Part shown: positions 1 to 11,379 of the stretch, one piece after another
Numbering within the stretch: the stretch's first letter is position 1
Layout of the letters: each line of letters starts with the position of its first letter
Assembly (NCBI GenBank): GCA_009809945.1
Contig: WTPW01000022.1
Coordinates: forward strand, 252,165-316,164
Reading direction: 5' to 3'
From: Gigaspora margarita
Lineage: Eukaryota; Glomeromycota; Glomeromycetes; Diversisporales; Gigasporaceae
DNA: 64,000 nt
The notes under the pieces: generated by a model
What the model was told of the DNA's origin: nothing
Database searches by the model: none
The model's input: the letters and a program-made list of their open reading frames with translations, nothing else
Translations under genes and position numbers: made by a program

Positions 1-12
1 AGGAGGAAACGT

Positions 13-52
<40 letters not shown>

Positions 53-1668
53 CAGTATCTATTTTTACTCCTCTCTCACTTTTTTTCTCTCTTGCTTTTT
101 TTCTCTCTCACTTTTTTTTTCTCACTTTTTTTCTCTCTCCCTTTGCTTCTCTCTTCCTTTCTTTCTTTTCTTTTCTTTTTTTTCTTTTTTTTTAATATTT
201 CAAATACTTTCAAAATATTTTAGGACTAGAAAATCAAGTTGGATTAGTAGATTTGTACCCTGGATCATACCAAGGCTGCATTTAACTAATATTTTCAAAA
301 TGTTTCAAAATGTTTCAACAAGATCAGATTAGATCTTTGTTTATTTTTTTTGTTTATAATTTAGATCTTCTATCAATTTTATATTGTTTTATCATTTTTA
401 GGTTGTCTTTTTTTTTGGATTGGTTTGATTTCGTTTAGTTTTGTTTAGTTTTGTTTTGTTTTTTCTTTATTTATTATTTTTTAAGTTTTTAATTTTATTT
501 CTACAAAAAAATACCAACTCTAACTTTTGGTACTTTGCAAAAAAACTAATGACTTTTGAAACATGCATTAGCCAACTTAGCCTTCTGACACATTGCAAGA
601 ACACACAACTGATTTTACCAACAATTTCTAAATTTCAAAGAATGCTTTTTTAGAGAAATAAAGATTTAGTCGGTGCTTTATTTTTTTTCATTTAATGTTT
701 TTTGTTCTTTTTGTTTTAGTTTTTGTTTTTTTTTATTTATGAATTTATTTTATTTGTGAGAAAAATAACCTAGACTTTTTCACACTTTGCAAGCAAACCT
801 AGACTTTTCCAGCACTTTGCAAGAATATATGCAACTTGATTTTGGCAATTTCTATTATGAACTCTGCTTCGGAGAAATGGAGATTTGGGGTTTTATTTTT
901 TTTTATTTAGTTTGCTTATATTTTGTTTTTTTTGTTTTGTTTCTTTTTACTTATTTCTTTAATTTTTATTTTTTTTATTTATTCTGGCACATTGTAAAAA
1001 CCTTTGATGATTTCTGAATTGCAAGAAATGAACTTTTACTTCAGGAAAATAGAGATCTGGGGCTTCATTTATTTTTTTATTTAGGGGAGTGACAAAAATC
1101 AGGTGATTTTTTAGAGGGAAGGTGGTAAAAAAAGTTGAAATTATATATAAGAACCTGATCAAATCTATATTAAGGAGAGGGGAGGGGTAGGCCTCTGATA
1201 AAAAATAATCGGTGATTAATGACATGGCCCTTAGTTTGCTTACATTTTTGTTTTTTGTTTGTTTTTCTTTTTTTTTACTATTTTTTTTAATTTTATTTTA
1301 TTTATTCCTGACTTTCTTTGGAACTTTGCAAGAAAATGATCTAACTTTTACAAATACTTTACAAGAACACCAACTCTAACTTCTCTAGCACTTTGCAAAA
1401 AGTAGCGATTATGAGCAAATATAATAGTAGATATGACAAAGTGCAAAAGTAGTGAAAATATTACTATTTTTTTATTTTATTTTTTTTGTTATTTTTTTTG
1501 TTATTTTTTTTGGTTTTTTTTTATAATAATATATAATAAAAATATATATTATAATATAATATAACTTATAATAATAATAAATAAATAATTTTATATTAAA
1601 TTGCAAAAACTTGCAAATATTGATTAAAAATGTATATTTAATTTAAAATATAATATATTATAATAATA
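1..1668 (+). repeat. CATCAG-family repeat, right-hand fragment, very T-rich
   Basis: No gene is supported here. The stretch is poly-T and poly-A rich and contains degenerate short units built on 'ctttgcaagaa' (about 590, 785, 825, 1020, 1325, 1385). The same text recurs in reverse orientation at about 21.9-22.3, 24.3-24.6, 25.5-25.8 and 32.5-33.7 kb, and in forward orientation at 11.5-11.8 and 36.3-36.6 kb. The conserved landmark is 'gatcagattagatctttgtt' near 323. The left end is outside the window. The small ORFs here are Phe/Leu-rich products of poly-T and are not genes. Confidence 0.7.
1084..1230 (+). mobile_element. Harbinger-like MITE, copy 1 (147 bp)
   Basis: Ends GGGGAGTGACAAAAATCAGG and (reversed) GGGCCATGTCATTAATCACC form imperfect terminal inverted repeats. 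TTA flanks both sides (1081-1083, 1231-1233). A related copy of the host repeat without the insertion reads (reverse strand of about 22105-22130) 'ggggctttatttagtttgc', so the 3-bp TTA duplication is supported by an empty site. A 3-bp TTA/TAA duplication is typical of PIF/Harbinger (Tourist-type) MITEs. Other copies lie at about 32857-33007 and 38474-38625. Non-coding. Confidence 0.75.
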
Positions 1669-2100
1669 GACAACTCTTTTCGACAATCAATTGTACACAA
1701 ATTTTTTAACTAAATTTTTTAAAAAACTGGCTATAACAAAAAATTTTATTAAGTTAATTTGACTACTACATCTAAATAAACTTGTTCCTTTTCTAAAAAT
1801 ACATATAATATCAAACTATTACTACAAAAACTTTTAAACTCACTAAGTAAAGGCCTTTTGGCCTAAATTTGTATTTTTTACAAAATACATCTAAAACAAC
1901 CTTCTAAACCTATTCTATAAACTAAGAAAAAGTTAAAGAGCTCATTCTTCTTGTCAAAACAAGCTGTATATTATGCTTGTAGTTCTAAAACTGACCAAGA
2001 TACATTTAAAATACTTTTAATTTTTCTTTAAAAAAAAAAAAAATAAAAATAAAATTTTTTTTTCTCTCACCCTCAATAGGCGCTTTTTGCATAACATAAA
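1669..2100. other. A+T-rich interval without a gene
   Basis: No coding signal. The similarity to the CATCAG family stops near 1668. A short palindrome with AGGCC/GGCCT arms lies at about 1850-1865 and an A-rich run at 2030-2050. It may include the 5' flank of the LINE that follows; the boundary could not be fixed. Confidence 0.4.
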
Positions 2101-2486
2101 ATTGGGTTACCCACATTTTTCAATAATCCTGAATTATTGGTTCTTTATTAATTGCACAAATTATTAATTAATTTACACAAAGCAAATATTTGCCTTTTTT
2201 GCAATCTTATTAATCTATATTAAGCAAAGTTACCTAACTTTGTAATTTAGCCAACTTTGTGTAACACGTGATCTGTGCAACACGTGACTATAGCACATGA
2301 CCAATATATCATGTGACTTGTGTAATCTAAACCAACCTTGTTGGTATTATATTATACGAAACAAATTATACCTCTTTGTGAAGCTCTTGTTAATCCCTAT
2401 TACAATATTCTATTTATTGAATTTGAAATACTTTATTTTATTTATAAACTATTTGTTCTTATATTTACAATTCTATTTAGCTCAAC

Positions 2487-3451
2487 ATGTCTACACTTAA
2501 TAGTGAAGAGCCTGATTCCTATGATATTGACTACTATTATTCTAAATATAAGGACCGTTTTGGAGTATTTATCAAAGAAGCAGATGCTGCAATACTTAAA
2601 GTAATGCCATCTAACTATAGTCCCTCTGACTGTGAAACCAAAGTAAAGAACACCTATCATTACTTTTCAGTACCAACTCAACCAACAATTAGTACTTGTA
2701 TTTGCAAAAAATATCATGTTAGCTTTACCTCCCAATTTTATCGTATTCCAACTGAACTTACTACCAAAACCCCTTCTCAGCAACCAATTCCTATGGATAC
2801 CTCTCCAATTGTCAATATTGAGAAAAAATTTAGCAAAATTAAACATACACTTCCTAAATCACCTATTAAACAACCTGCAATCCAAAATCTTGATCTTAAA
2901 GATGCACAGCCTAGAATACTATTTCCAAGTTACCATAAAGATCCAGTCCTACAGCAATTACTCTTCATTCCCAACATTTTCATACTTGCTTTTTATACAA
3001 TGCTAAGGATATTCTTTGTGTCAAAATATCTTCAAATGAACAATATGCACCAGACTATACTAAATGTTGTATTTTCAAAGGACATTTACTACATCGTGAA
3101 TGTGCTAAACTTACTCAAGATTTCAAATTAGCTCCTATTCAAAAAAAACTAAACCCAGAGCAANTTTCCTTTTGTTATTTCTATTATTGCTTCATGCTTA
3201 CAAAAGAAAAAAAGCTTAACTTCCTTAGAAAACTTGTACAAAGAAGCAAACAAATTAAAATAGAGAAACAACAACAACAGCAATAGCAATATCAGCAATA
3301 GCAGCAACAATAGCAACAGCAACAACAACAACAGCAACAATAGCAACAGCAACAGCAACAACAACAACAGCAGCAACAACCAAAGCAGCAATTTAAAAAA
3401 CAACCAAAATCATCAAATACTTATAAAAGTTCTTCAAGTTTATTTGACTAG
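2487..3451 (+). pseudogene. LINE ORF1 (gag-like), frameshifted, with poly-Gln tail
   Basis: The chosen start ATG at 2487 opens a polar, Pro/Ser/Thr-rich protein (MSTLNSEEPDSYDIDYYYSK...) of about 165 residues. The frame then shifts near 2985. In the continuing frame a Cys/His-rich stretch (TKCCIFKGHLLHRECAKL, about 3060-3115) looks like a remnant nucleic-acid-binding knuckle of the kind found in LINE ORF1 proteins. It is followed by a long glutamine run (3270-3385) interrupted by in-frame TAG codons, and a Lys/Ser-rich end stopping at about 3451. The role is inferred to be RNA binding in the LINE particle. One ambiguous base occurs at 3164. Confidence 0.6.
3265..3392 (+). repeat. CAA/CAG trinucleotide repeat with recurring TAG
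   Basis: Imperfect (CAA)n/(CAG)n microsatellite inside LINE ORF1, coding for glutamine in the ORF1 frame. Several TAG triplets occur, mostly in the same local context (CAA TAG CAA or CAA TAG CAG). Each differs from CAG by one C-to-T change, and the recurrence suggests that a unit already carrying TAG was copied as the repeat expanded. On the other strand it reads as a poly-Leu ORF, which is not a gene. Confidence 0.85.
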
Positions 3452-3487
3452 TTTTTCAATTTTCAATTACTTCTGAAATGAAACAAT

Positions 3488-4905
3488 ATGACAAACTCTC
3501 TACCAAACTTGCCCAACAACTTTTTTTTTATTAAACCATATCTTAAAAAATTTACACCTGGTCAACCTATCAAATTAAATGAGTTACAAGACCAAACCAA
3601 ACAAAATTTTAACAAAGAACCAAGAAAATATTCATTTAACTACCTACTTAACAAAATGGCTAATGACAAACCTGAATTTCTTACTGATTTTATTAATAAT
3701 CACAATCCTTCTCTAGATAAAACTATATCTTATCCTTTTCAAGTATACTGAAATACACTTAAAAATTTACTTAAAAACTTTACTACTACTCTTTTTACAA
3801 AACTAAATTATGCTAAGATCTTTCGTTCACATTATTCTATTCCATCTTATTCAACCCTAATAGAAACAAAGTTGCAATTAATCTTGCATGTTTATATCTC
3901 TATCTATATGACAAATACCAAACAATTGACTACTCCAAATTTATAGAAGATCTTGATTTAAAACCAATTATGGCATCCCTTAACTATACAATTATACATG
4001 ATAAACCTAATACATCCCTTTTTGATATACAAAGTAATAGTAGATTCAATATTCATATTACCTTAAATATACCAACTACTGACTTTCAAACTACTTTTGA
4101 AATTCNCTCTCTTAAGCCCTTTACTAAAATATTCAACAAATGGTTTGAACCATTTTTTGAAAGATATAAACTACAATTCCATAATATAGACAAGCAAAAA
4201 ACTCAAAATTACATTAAATATCAAATATACCTTAAATTACTTGAAGAATGCAAAAAGTTACTACCTACCTTATACAATTCTTTATCTATTAACTCACTTA
4301 AACAATGTTCTAATAAATTATGTAAACTCGCACTCTTTCATTTACATACCTGTAATCAAGACAAATGCACTTTATCTATACCTAAAAATGATCATAATAT
4401 CAAATTTCTCTCATCACACTACTTCAAAGAATACTTTACTTCATATCCAGCACCAGAAAACCCAATTGAAAAGATCTGGATCCTTCCAGATCTTGAACTT
4501 GAAATCTTTACCCAAAACCAACCAAATGCAGCAACCTTTTCCAAACCTACACCTATCACTAAATTCAAAGAACTTGCAACAAAAATAGCACAAAAATTTG
4601 CAAAAGAAAATGATGTACCTGAGACTATTGAACGATATACATACTACTTCTACTGTTATCTTAAAAATTACATTAATACTGCTGCAATAAATAATAAAAT
4701 TCAAGACATGGATTTAAAACAGGCACTAGAATTTCTTGTAACTCCTAATATTAATTCACATACACTTGCCAGAGTAATTACTTTCTATGATATTCAAAAT
4801 CAATCTAAATTTTCTATTAAACAAATTAAAGAAAAATATAATGAAAAATACTTACTTCAGGCAGAGGAATTCATTATTAGCCATTCAAAATTACAACTCC
4901 TATAG
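3488..4905 (+). pseudogene. LINE middle ORF of unrecognised family
   Basis: Two open stretches (3488-3751 and 3970-4905, different frames) give a mostly helical, Lys/Asn/Leu-rich protein of about 450 residues when read in sequence. I recognise no domain. A small Cys/His cluster occurs in the second stretch (LFHLHTCNQDKC, about 4340-4375). Position between the gag-like ORF and the endonuclease-RT ORF suggests a second structural or accessory protein of the element, but this is inference. At least one frameshift and several stops separate the two parts. One ambiguous base occurs at about 4106. Confidence 0.55.
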
Positions 4906-5019
4906 CAAATAATAACTCTCTCTTTTTCACTCCTAACACTACAAACAACAATACTTCTAACAACCAAACCAACTCTTCTTTTCAATAACCTCTTCTGTAG
5001 ACAACATAGATGCAGCTAC

Positions 5020-6180
5020 TGCCTCTATAAAAATAATGTACTCTACTTTTAGTAGGCCATTTATAGAGGATAATGATGTAAGTAGGCAGGTAGGAAAGCC
5101 TATTTATGCAGAGGACCAGGTTTATGATAGTTAGACCCAACATACAGGGCAGGCTATGGTATCCTGCACAGCTGTGAGAACTGAGCTTAAAACGGCAAGT
5201 GTCCCTACAGAAGATATTAGCAATACTTCAGTTACCATATTTTCATCTTCTTCTGAAGTACAACTTTTCTTCAAAACCTTTTCACTACTAACTGCTACCA
5301 ACTCTAACAACTATCTAATATCAGAAATTTATGATAAATCTCTACTCATAAAAGATTTTGATAATGAAAAAATTGAAATATCTACAAACTCCTTAAATGA
5401 TGGCTATAACAACCCTAATTTAAGCTCTCTTGAGATATATAATCCAACAACATGTTACAACAAATTTCTCTACTATTATAGACTACAAACTCTACCTTCT
5501 CCACAAACTATTGGCTCTTTCTTGCAATATATATTAGAATATTACTCTATGTTTTATTCAAATCGATATATCAAAATTTCTGTTAAGCCACATCCTCAAC
5601 TTGATTATGTTTTTACTGAAGCACATATTTATCACCCATATAAAAACCTTGTACCAGATTATTTTATATTTCCTCCTTTTGGAGATCTACCATCCCTTTG
5701 CTATATAGAACTTAAATCATCCAATAACAATTTTCAAAAACTAATTTTTACTAATAATCTTTTATTTCCAATATCCAACTTTCAACTATATACATCTCCA
5801 AATCTCAATACTAATTCTTTCTAAAATATCAATTCATCTTATTCTTTTGAAGAACCTTGCTACAACAAATTTCTTAAAAAACATAATCTTCCACTTCTGC
5901 CACCCTTACAAACACTCAAGTCCTTTATACAACATTTATTCAAAAATTCATTTTCACTATTATTCAAAATCTCTATTAATATTACAACTCTTGAAACACA
6001 TATATACCTCAATACCCAAGATGAAGTTCTTCCTAACCATATCATACTCTCTCCTAATCAATATTCTATATACTACTAGTCACCAATCAAATTATCCACA
6101 TCAAATCACTCTAGTTTAACACCTGGATCACCCTATATATCAGCTATGATACCTCCAATACCTGATGATCTATCCTTAAT
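5020..6180 (+). pseudogene. LINE ORF2 N-terminal extension (unknown), broken
   Basis: The longest open part is 5156-5824 (222 residues), but the reading continues upstream in the same frame to about 5022 across one TAG, and downstream past 5824 after a stop (about 5825-6085). The protein is Ser/Tyr/Asn-rich without a recognised domain. It sits immediately before the endonuclease domain, so it is most simply the N-terminal part of ORF2. LINE ORF2 proteins normally start close to the endonuclease, so roughly 300-350 extra residues are unusual, unless this is the end of the middle ORF. Confidence 0.45.
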
Positions 6181-6183
6181 ATT

Positions 6184-6972
6184 AAAACTCAATATTGCAA
6201 CACACAATGTACAAGGCTATAACAATTCAACTAAAAAGCAGCTTTTGAAAAGTTTCTTAATACCCCGCAATTTACCTATTTTTGGTCTAGCTTAAATAAT
6301 TCAGCAGAAGGTACTGGATTGATGATTAACAACTCACTTAAACCCTATATTCACAATGTTATTATCTACCCTGGAGGAGCAATTGCAATTGATCTCTTTT
6401 TCAAGCATGACTTTAAATTTAGAATTATCTCTGCTTATATCTCTTCTACAAACCAACAATACCATAATGAAACTCAAGACAAAGTAATACTATGGATCCA
6501 ACAAGCATTATCTACTAACCTGCACCCTATTGTCCTTGGTGATTTCAATACCTCTACTTCTACATCAGTATCCAAATCTAAATTATTATCCTTCCTTCAT
6601 AACAATAATATGTATGATCTCACTGATCATACCAACAAGCTACAACATATCTGGCAACGTAATAATCTCCATAGCCATATCAATTACATTTGGGCATATA
6701 ATTCCATTATCCCATTTCTTATTGACTTTACTCTTCAAGAACCTACAACATCTACACAAAGTGATCACCTTATTCTGATTTCTAATTGGGCATTTCCTTT
6801 TGCTTTATCATCTAAACTTCGACATAAACCCCAATGCAAATGCAGAGTATTTAATTACAAAGCTATGAACCAAGATATGTGGGAAGACTTTTTCTTACTT
6901 ACTCAAAACAAAATTATATCTCTTAATACTCTACTCACTAACTATAGTACTGAATCATTGGAATGCACATAG
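6184..6972 (+). pseudogene. LINE APE-type endonuclease domain
   Basis: Motifs of the exonuclease-endonuclease-phosphatase fold appear in order: LNIATHNVQGY (6187-6220), the acidic/structural core GGAIAIDLFF, VLGDFNTSTS (about 6532-6560, with the GDFN catalytic signature) and TQSDHLILI (about 6757-6783, with the SDH signature). This domain nicks target DNA to prime reverse transcription. A frameshift near 6290 separates the first motif from the rest; the segment 6319-6972 is open. The catalytic Asp/Asn and Asp/His residues visible are intact. Confidence 0.85.
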
Positions 6973-7110
6973 CACAAAATCCAAACTAGTATTATTATAT
7001 CTGCTCTTCAAATAATACCTAACAAAAAATTTTCAGTTCGTAACTTTTATTACACTTTTTCATCTAAGGCTAAAGACCTTCACAAAGACCTCAAAAATCT
7101 AGGAAATATT

Positions 7111-9040
7111 ATGAAACAAACAAAATATGCACACTCTTATCATCAGCCTTTACCTTTAAACATTTATTCACAAATTCAAGATATCAATTCCAAGCATAAT
7201 TTTAATATTCCCCAACCTCCTTTATACAACCAAGCCATCTCTCAATGGTTTCAGCAAATTAAAGTAGCCTGGAAAACTCTATACAATGCCAGAAATCTTG
7301 AAAATTCACAACATCTTCGATACCATATCAACTTTGCTATTAATACTAGATGTGAAAAAATTCTTACTTAATCTACCAAAATAATTAATAGTATACTTAA
7401 TAGATATACAGACTCTGTGCACTTTGATAATATCAAAACAGAGAACAATATTATTACTAACCCATTATTCATCAAACAACATATCCAATCACACTTCTGC
7501 CAATGGACTGCTCATCAACCATATAACCAAAGCACCTTCAAAACTGAATGGGAATTAGAATACAGCCTCTCTTCAACCATCCTATTATCTTGGTACAATA
7601 CTGCACTTACTGAAATCTCTTTAAAAGAAGTTACAAATACTATCAATCAATTTGCAAATAACAAAGCTTGTGGTCCTTCAGATATTAGCTATAAAATGCT
7701 TAAACATTGTGATACACAAACTATTACTGCAATTACAGCTCTCTTTAACCAATGCATCGCTTCACAACAAATTCCAAAACAATGAAAAAATGGCCATATT
7801 TTTCCTATTTCTAAAAAATCTACGTTTGATGGAAACCTTAATTATACACATCCAATTAGCCTAATTGAACATATTAAAAAGCTATATACTAAAATTCTTA
7901 CTAATCGCCTTAATTACATTTTTTTTTACATAACTATGTTGCTTTACCAGGCAATAGCACCAATATCCCTATTCAAATACTCAATAATTTTATTGAGGAT
8001 GCTAATTGCAATCACAATGAAATATGGCTTCTTTCCCAGGATATGAGTAAAGCCTATGACTCTGTTATTCTTACTCTACTTGAAAAAGCACTCTACCGCC
8101 TAAACATGCCCTCACCACTTGTTAACATTATTATCAACTTACTTACTAATCAATCAAACTGTGTTATTACCAACTTTGGACTTACACAATTCTATAAAGT
8201 ACAAGATGGAATTGACCAAGAAGAAACAATAACTCCATTACTTTGGCGTATTTATTATGACCCCTTAATTAGTAAAATTTTTAACACATATTCTGGCTAT
8301 ACGAGTTCAACTACCTGGACAACCACTATTGCACCCCCTATTTTTGACAAAACTGAAGCTTCTACTTCAGTTTTGGCATATATGGATGACACCTTATGGA
8401 TTGCACAATCCTTTCAACAGTTACAACAAATTCTACAAACAGCCTCATCATTTTACCAAATGGCAAATATCAAAGTTAATCCCCACAAGTCAATATTGGT
8501 CTCTAATACCAACCATTTACCCTCAATTACCTTTCTTAACTCCTCTATTCAAACACAACCTCTGCATACTCCTTTCAAATTTCTTGGCTGCTAGTTTACT
8601 ACAAATTCCAAATCATATCCCCAAATTAAACTAATCATACAGGAAATATATGAAATTATTAATACTCTTAACACTAAAAAGATTACTGATAAGCAAGCTA
8701 GCTATATTATTAATACAGTAATTATACCTATACTCGAATATAGAATTTACAATATTGTTTTACCACAATCAACTTGTAACAAAATTCTTGCAAAATACCT
8801 TACTATTGCCAAACACAAAGATAAACTAGTCAAAATTACCCCTTACAGTACATTACTTAACCATAATATCTATGGAATCAAAAATATTTGGGTTATTCAA
8901 TTACAGCACCATATTTTCAATTTTATTCTATGTTTAAACAACAAAGAACTACTAGGAATTAGTACCCATATTAGACTACAACAACTACAAACAATCTGTA
9001 GTCTACAACTAATATACTCACATACCCTAACCCTGTAATT
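7111..9040 (+). pseudogene. LINE reverse transcriptase domain, several breaks
   Basis: RT motifs occur in order: NNKACGPSDISYKMLKHC (motif 1/2 region, 7660-7710), SQDMSKAYDSV (motif A with catalytic Asp, about 8036-8066), VQDGIDQEETITPLLWRIYYD (about 8200-8260), LAYMDDTLWIA (the YMDD catalytic box, about 8373-8405), NPHKSILVSNT, and FKFLGC (about 8575). The thumb region follows to about 9037. Breaks include a stop at 7369-7371, a TGA at 7783-7785 where the family expects Trp (KQ[W]KNG), frameshifts near 7925-7990 and a stop after FLGC at 8592. Catalytic Asp residues are kept. Confidence 0.85.
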
Positions 9041-9094
9041 GATGGAATAAACAAAAACACTACTACTTTCAAAATTATCTTACTACTAAGGCAC

Positions 9095-10468
9095 TTGGAT
9101 TCTACAATTCCTGCACATACAGATATTCTACAACCCTATACTATTAATCTTCCATATACTCCACTTGAAAAAATTCTCAATTCCCATCCTCTTTACCCAA
9201 CATTCAAGCGTCAACTACATTCTAAACATATTATATTCCTTGAACAGCTTACATCTTTTGACAATACTATACTACTAGCATGGAATCATATTTCTCCACA
9301 AATTGATTCTCTTATACCTGGCAGAACACTAGGATGGTTCACTGCACTAGAAAATACTATTATTGCTAATCATAATACTAGACAACTCTTCTCTACACTT
9401 CAGCTTTCCTCTGCCAACTCTCTTTCTTATATTACTGGACACTTTAACACCAAAGCCAAACCCTGGCTTATAATATATAAAGATAATAGTATTATTGTTG
9501 AAAAAGCACGGCATTTTGATCAACAAACAAATACTATATCTATTACATACTGGACTTCTGATATAGATGAAACCAATACTTCACTATACCAATTATCTGA
9601 CATTTTCTGCTACCCCTGTTTAGGCTGTTCACTCAACTCTAACAGGATCCAAAACCTATGTACAATTGATATTTCTGCAACATTATCTACCAAGTTTCTT
9701 GGTAGAAAAAGTTATATGCAAACAGCCAAGCTCAAACTTAATGCCAACTATCTTGATTTAATATTCTCCATAGCATCACGTCACTTTTTATCTATTCCTT
9801 CTCTACCTTATATATCAATATCACCATCAGCTATAAACAACATATTCTCCTCTAATACTGCAGCAAATAATTTACAAACAATAGCATCTGCTAACTCTAA
9901 TCTTCTAGAATTTATATTCTACACTGATGGATCTGTTATTGATCTTGGTAATCCATGATGCTCAATGGGTATTGAATGGATTCAGGTCTTTAATAATCAA
10001 GTTATACATCAATTCTCTGCACAAATTCAAGATTGGCTATCTTCATACAAGGCTGAACTGGTTGCAATTCTATCAGTTATTTGCACATGCCCTCACAATA
10101 GCACAATCCATATATATACTGACTTTCAATCTATAATATCTAAATATAAATCTCTCACATGCTCTAGGCATAACTTTAACAAAATTTATTCATATAACTA
10201 CTGGTTCATTTGGCATACTCTCCTTAACCAAATTCAGACATATTCCTATACAATTACATTACACAAAGTCTCTGCACACAGTGATAATGAACTTAACAAC
10301 TTTGTTGACAAGCTTGCAAAAGAACATACAAAATATACTCTTTTGGAATTTCTTTCTAACAATATCTACAACCCATCATTCTTTCTCCAATATAAACAGT
10401 TTAATATTGAACAACCAACTCCTCGCTATATTAAAAATATTCGCAATGCACACATTATTGCAATATAG
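9095..10468 (+). pseudogene. LINE connection region and RNase H domain
   Basis: An open stretch 9095-9958 leads into the RNase H domain: EFIFYTDGS (first catalytic Asp, about 9911-9935), a frameshift at about 9957-9965, then YKAELVAIL (Glu, about 10048), IYTDFQS (Asp, about 10112-10132) and SAHSDNELNNFVDKLAKEH (about 10273-10327, with the final Asp). This is the full D-E-D-D pattern of an RNase H fold that removes RNA from the RNA:DNA hybrid. Its presence places the element with RNase H-bearing LINE groups such as I and Tad1. Confidence 0.85.
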
Positions 10469-10489
10469 TCCTCACAAAATAGAATTCAA

Positions 10490-11137
10490 CACATCATCCA
10501 TATAACAACTCAAATAGACTGGAATGCCACATGGCTATTTTTTAATAATAACCACAAACATTCATATAATTACACCAATTTCCAACTTTGTTACTCAAAA
10601 TCATTTTGTATTAAAAATCTACTTCATATACTTCCTACCTTACTCTATACTAACTCACTTAATTCTAAATACTCTAGACACATGACATGTATTTCTTGCA
10701 ATCAATCAGAAAGCCAGTTCCACTGGCTTTATTGTACATTTCATAACAATATCACTCAAATAATTCAAAATACTATTATACAATTTTCCTTTTCTGAACT
10801 TTCAGACTTAACATCTATTCAAATTCAACAGCTTCATACAGATCTTTTTAATTACAATTGTCTAAACCCTACATGGAATCCTCCTTTTAATACACCTTCT
10901 TTTTCTACTACTATTCAAGGCTTTATTCCAATTTCACTAATCAATACCATATCACGTTACACTTCTTACAAAATTGCTTCTAATATTACCATAAAATCTT
11001 ACTTAATATCTTTCAGAATATTTATGACCAACTTTGGAAACCATATTGTATTACACTCTCCCAATGGAAAAACTCACAAATTTCTACCTCAACACCTATT
11101 ACTTCATCAACACCAACTTTACCCGCTACCTTTTTAA
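10490..11137 (+). pseudogene. LINE C-terminal zinc-knuckle region
   Basis: The frame 10682-11137 contains MTCISCNQSESQFHWLYC, a CxxC...HxxxC pattern near its start that fits the Cys/His knuckle found at the C-terminus of many LINE ORF2 proteins after RT/RNase H. The rest is Ser/Thr/Asn-rich and ends with a stop at 11135-11137. The region between 10469 and 10682 carries on the protein in other frames with stops. It is probably the end of ORF2; the 3' UTR (11138 to about 11290) follows. Confidence 0.65.
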
Positions 11138-11379
11138 ATTTTCATTCTCTACCATCAAACCATACCTTAATTAGTTATACCTATAGCTGTATAGGTGGTC
11201 TTCCTGACCAATTACATGATGAAGACACTAATCCATGTTCGCCTTTAGGACGTGCCTTAAAAAAATTGATACTTGGTCCTATCAATGGATTAAATACATG
11301 CCAATACTAATTCTATACTTCATATCCAAATCTAGGTGAGCTTTAACCACTCTAGTAGGTTTAGGTTGCAGATAAATTA

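Larger units (their letters stand above)
2100..11300 (+). mobile_element. Long non-LTR retrotransposon (LINE) with APE endonuclease, RT and RNase H, decayed
   Basis: About 9.2 kb on the plus strand reading, in order: a gag-like ORF with a glutamine repeat, an unrecognised middle ORF, an N-terminal extension, an exonuclease-endonuclease-phosphatase (APE-type) domain, reverse transcriptase, RNase H and a Cys/His knuckle. This order with RNase H is that of the I/Tad1 group of LINEs; the exact clade cannot be set by eye. The copy is broken by many stops and frameshifts, so it is not autonomous. Both ends are approximate: the 3' end is placed just after the 'ggacgtgccttaaaaaaatt' stretch near 11250-11270, and no long poly(A) tail or target duplication could be identified. 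Confidence 0.85.

Noticed and set aside
3149-3403. Minus-strand poly-leucine ORF
   Set aside because: It is the reverse reading of the CAA/CAG repeat in the LINE ORF1.
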